From assembly GCA_001574975.1 (NCBI GenBank), contig KQ965736.1:600910-664909 (forward strand): a DNA stretch of 64,000 bases, in the 5' to 3' direction. Below are positions 61,369 to 64,000 of the stretch, in pieces (the first letter of the stretch is position 1; each line of letters opens with the position of its first letter). Source of the stretch: Gonapodya prolifera JEL478. Lineage: Eukaryota; Monoblepharomycota; Monoblepharidomycetes; Monoblepharidales; Gonapodyaceae. Below the pieces are notes generated by a model. That model did no database searches. It saw only the letters and a list, made by a program, of their open reading frames with translations, and was not told the DNA's origin. Made by a program: the position numbers and the translations under genes.

Positions 61369-61857
61369 ATGTCTGGTGGGTCGCATCCACCTTGCTCGTC
61401 AAAACGTCGTGAATTCACTGGCACATCTCCCGTGTTTGTGTCGACCTCCATCCAGCTTCTTTCCTTATCGATGCCATTTCCGGAGGCGCCGGAGCTCTCG
61501 CCTACAAGGAGTACGAGAAGCGCAGGGAGGCCCAGGGATTGCCCCCAGGTAAGTCGTGGTCCCACGATCGTTAAGCAGGACAAACTGACCGAGTGACCCG
61601 CTTTGTTGATGCCTTTTCGGTATTGCCAGCTCACCACCAGGGAGCGAAGGAGGTGCTCTCTGCCATTGTTTCCGCCGAGGTCGCGAAGTAAATGTCGCTC
61701 GATTTGCAACCCCACTCAATGTTTACTCATCGTTGCTCACCCGCAATTCAGACACGTCCAATCCTACGAGGCCCAGCACGGCGCCCAGCAGGAGGAGGAC
61801 ATTAAGAGGTTGGAGGAGGCCGTCATGGCCAAGGTCCAAGGCATGTCTCGGGGTTAA
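61369..61857 (+). CDS. Small CipC-like (DUF3759-like) stress protein
   Basis: Four exons (61369-61375, 61456-61548, 61630-61687, 61752-61857) keep frame and give 87 residues. MSASFLIDAISGGAGALAYK is followed by EYEKRREAQGLPPAHHQGAK, EVLSAIVSAEVAK and a charged C-terminus ending VMAKVQGMSRG. The Gly/Ala-rich helix, the YEKRREAQG stretch, the HHQGAKEVLSAIVSAEV block and the helical end are the layout of fungal CipC-like proteins. That family is known from antibiotic- and stress-induced expression; its biochemical role is unknown. The first exon is only 7 nt. AATAAA at 61896-61901 is a well-placed poly(A) signal. The 3' end is duplicated downstream. Confidence 0.75.
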
Positions 61858-62325
61858 GATGTTTGAAGAGGGTTTGAACGAGCCGAGGAATTTGTAATAA
61901 AGAATTTGTTTGGATTCATGAATAGTCTACCAAAATTCGCATTGAATCATGAGCTGTGCCTTGAGGAAGTGTGGGTCGTGTCCATTCTGAAGTGAAGACG
62001 CCCTCGCATTGAAACGTGGTGCCTCAAAGGTGGTTCCGGAAGTGAAGACACCCACGTTGTATGCTAACAAGCAACATAAGTAAGTGGTTGGGTGCTAGCA
62101 AGCAACAATAAGGGCTTGGGTAAGATCGTCATGGCCAAGGTTAACCGCCTCTCAGAGTTAAGAATGTTGTTTAGGGGTTTTGAACGGAGGGTTTTGTGAT
62201 GAAGAATTTGTACCCTGGATTCATCAATAATCTACCCAAATTTCGCATTAAATCATAAGCTGTGCTTTGAAGAAAGTGTGCGTTGTCTCCAAACCACAAT
62301 AAAGGCGTCCTCGTAATGTGCACAT
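61822..62325 (+). repeat. Direct duplication of the CipC-like gene 3' end
   Basis: Copy A (61822-about 62015: last codons, stop, poly(A) signal, 3' flank) recurs diverged as copy B (62128-about 62325), offset about 306 bp. Shared blocks in order: GTCATGGCCAAGGT, a TTAAGA(A)TG stop region, GAAGAATTTGT, GGATTCAT, AATTCGCATT, AGCTGTGC and a GGCGTCCTCG-like end. In copy B the poly(A) AATAAA reads GATGAA. A 13-14-nt motif (CTAGCAAGCAACA and variants) occurs three times, at 62063, 62093 and 62338. The rest of 61858-62460 holds no gene. Confidence 0.75.
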
Positions 62326-62460
62326 TCTGATTGAGTTCTAGCAAGCAACATCAGCTATTGTGATTGGAATTGACATGTGTACAATATCGAAACGGAATAT
62401 ATCATATGTATATACATGCGTTATGGGACGAGTGCCCATTTCAGTCCGATGCAGTATGGC

Positions 62461-62976
62461 TCACGCCGACGGAGAGATTTCGACAGTCTGTCCGACCGAT
62501 TGTGGCAAGGCACCCGTCCTCCAGTCAACTTTCGTCGATTTAACTGTCACTTTGGAGCGACCCTCTCCTCCCAAAATCGACTTGAGTTCCGACGAGTCCA
62601 CCACATACCCAGCGTACGGTCGTTCTCTGGGTGAAACCACTTCCTCCTTCAATCCTGTACTAGCTCCAGGGAGAACCACGACCGCCCGAGCACCAAGCCG
62701 CTCCACGACCTTGCCCATGCGGTCGAGAGCAAAGGCTGCATCTCCCGAGTTTGCGACATGCTCGTTTCTCAGAATGTATCGAGATACGAGCGAGGAGGAT
62801 TGGTGAGATCGAGATTGGGCAGCGAACGCGGCGTCGCCCGAGTTTGCAGTGTGTTCGTTCCGGAGAACGTATCGACCGACAAGAGAAATGGAGGGAAGGG
62901 CAGGTGGAAGTGGAGCGATGGGCTCGATTGGGCGATGCTCCGATTCGGCGTAGATTGGGCGAAAGATGAGCGACAT
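62461..62976 (-). CDS. Orphan protein with an internal 31-residue duplication
   Basis: A single-exon ORF of 171 residues starts at MSLIFRPIYAESEHRPIEP (62976) and stops at 62461. A unit RYVLRNEHTANSGDAAFA recurs as RYILRNEHVANSGDAAFA, 31 residues apart, followed only once by LDRMGKVVERLGARAVVVLP. The DNA of the two units (62728-62790 and 62821-62883) is similar and kept in frame. The second half (LGARAVVVLPGASTGLKEEV) has mixed alpha/beta character. No family recognised. The conserved frame across the duplication and an ATG right after a promoter-sized gap argue that it is coding. Confidence 0.5.
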   Translation of the reverse strand: MSLIFRPIYAESEHRPIEPIAPLPPALPSISLVGRYVLRNEHTANSGDAAFAAQSRSHQSSSLVSRYILRNEHVANSGDAAFALDRMGKVVERLGARAVVVLPGASTGLKEEVVSPRERPYAGYVVDSSELKSILGGEGRSKVTVKSTKVDWRTGALPQSVGQTVEISPSA

Positions 62977-63451
62977 TAGGAAGACTGTAACGATTTGGCA
63001 GAATTTGGAAGAATTGGAAAATGCCTTGCATTATTGCGCAATTTCGCTGTGCCGCAAACATAGTCACGTGACCTGGACCTCAATCTGACAGGAAAGCAAA
63101 CGGACTAGACGTTCACTGAGTTTTACAGCTATTTGCGAAAAGGTTGCACCTTCGGTGATTGTATACATGCTTTGTGTCGCGATTTCAAAACGTTGAAAGG
63201 TCAACCTGCCCCCCGACCGTGAATCTGCGTGAAACTTGCAAAATCTTGGACTTGTATCGTCATCCTCTTTGGGACTTCGTCATCATGTTCGATGGATGGT
63301 GCAATTCAGTCTCAGGATCGCAAACAGGCCGAATCACTGAAAGAAGGAAAGCAAAAAACGGATGTCTGTGAGCATTACATAATCCAAGCCCTTCGCTGTA
63401 TGATTTTGGTCATGACCCTCGCGCAACTCAGCTGGCAGTGTTCGGGATGCT
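62977..63451. other. Intergenic region left of the right-edge gene
   Basis: 475 bp without a supported gene; presumably the promoter of the orphan ORF and the 3' flank of the right-edge gene. Confidence 0.35.
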
Positions 63452-64000
63452 TTAACTGCGAAACCTGTCGAAGATCTTCCGAGCTGCATCAATTGTATTC
63501 AAATACAGTACACAGTGCATGAAGAATGTACTAAATGGGCTGAAGGCGTCCTTGTTAGAGGGGGATATGATGACAATCATCCGTGCGAACATGAACATGA
63601 GGGCCTCAATCCCAATCACGAGTGGCCAAATCACGACGATACGAGTCCAAGAGTAGTGATATTGCAAGTTTCAGACGGATTCACGGTCAGGTGGAGCCAG
63701 GGGAACCTTCCAAAGTCACGAACATGCGGCACAAACTACAAAAAAATCAGGCCGAAGTGCGACCTTTCGCAAAAAGCTGTAATCCAGAGGGGGTGTAGAG
63801 AGATGATACGTACTGTGTATTGAAACCCGGAGGCACAATCCTCCAATCACAACGCAGACCATGTCTCGAGTACGAGTACAGGTGTGCGAGTGAAACAATC
63901 TCAATGTCCCTTTTGCCTTTCTTAAATTTAGTCATACTACTGTTTGAGTCTCCGAAGCATGGAAAGAATCGCGTGAAACTGACGTCACTCCAATTGCGGC
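63452..64000 (-). CDS. Possible 3' exons of a gene entering from the right edge (unknown function)
   Basis: On the minus strand one frame is open from the window edge (RNWSDVSFTRFFPCFGD) through SSMTKFKKGKRDIEIVSLA and LYSYSRHGLRCDWRIVPPGF to a good donor (CA|GTACGT, about 63811). Further left, a frame with QYHYSWTRIVVIWPLVIGI and LMFMFARMIVI ends at 63452. The junction between the two could not be resolved, since a T-rich acceptor (TTTTTTTGTAG, about 63735) leads to other frames. So the last exon and the C-terminus are uncertain. I recognise no domain. It may be a membrane-linked protein. Confidence 0.3.

Overview
The window looks like nuclear DNA of a filamentous basidiomycete, most likely an agaricomycete (inference). 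Genes lie on both strands at high density. They are cut by many short introns (mostly about 50-100 nt) with GTRNGY donors, YAG acceptors and CTNAC-like branch sites. The recognisable proteins are fungal: MTHFR, a Kha1-type K+/H+ antiporter, aspartokinase, MSH4, TAF4, an Arg82-type inositol polyphosphate kinase and a Ygr012w-type cysteine synthase. I found no rRNA, tRNA, CRISPR array or intact transposon. Gene models below were spliced by hand from conserved motifs and splice signals. Where a junction was checked by reading-frame continuity its coordinates are given; otherwise only the outer limits are meant.

Left third (1-20.6 kb): the end of an MTHFR gene; a medium-chain reductase and an HMG-box gene transcribed divergently; two tandem paralogous TKL-like protein kinases (4.2-9.6 kb, minus strand) with long disordered, nuclear-looking tails; a PRL-type tyrosine phosphatase; two tandem paralogous APC-family (ethanolamine-permease-like) transporters (11.6-17.5 kb, plus strand); and a secreted TIM-barrel glycoside-hydrolase-like gene with a glycine-rich insert.

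Middle (20.8-42.4 kb): a multi-pass membrane protein; an ankyrin/coiled-coil/SH3 protein; TAF4; a small secreted chitin-binding (CBM18) protein; the Kha1-type antiporter; an NmrA-like Rossmann protein; a second ankyrin protein whose N-terminus is paralogous to the first but whose C-terminus is Pro/Gln-rich and collagen-like; and the meiotic MutS homologue MSH4.

Right third (42.8-64 kb): a JMJD7-like JmjC protein; cysteine synthase with an 18-nt microexon; a formate/nitrite (FNT) transporter; a PHD-finger protein; aspartokinase; an inositol polyphosphate kinase; a sterol-desaturase-family hydroxylase; an OTU-type deubiquitinase; a small CipC-like stress protein with a partly duplicated 3' end; a repeat-containing orphan ORF; and probably the 3' end of a gene running off the right edge.

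Most genes are unrelated housekeeping or signalling functions, and I see no biosynthetic cluster. The most distinctive signals are local duplications followed by divergence: the kinase pair, the transporter pair, the two ankyrin genes and the CipC 3' duplication.
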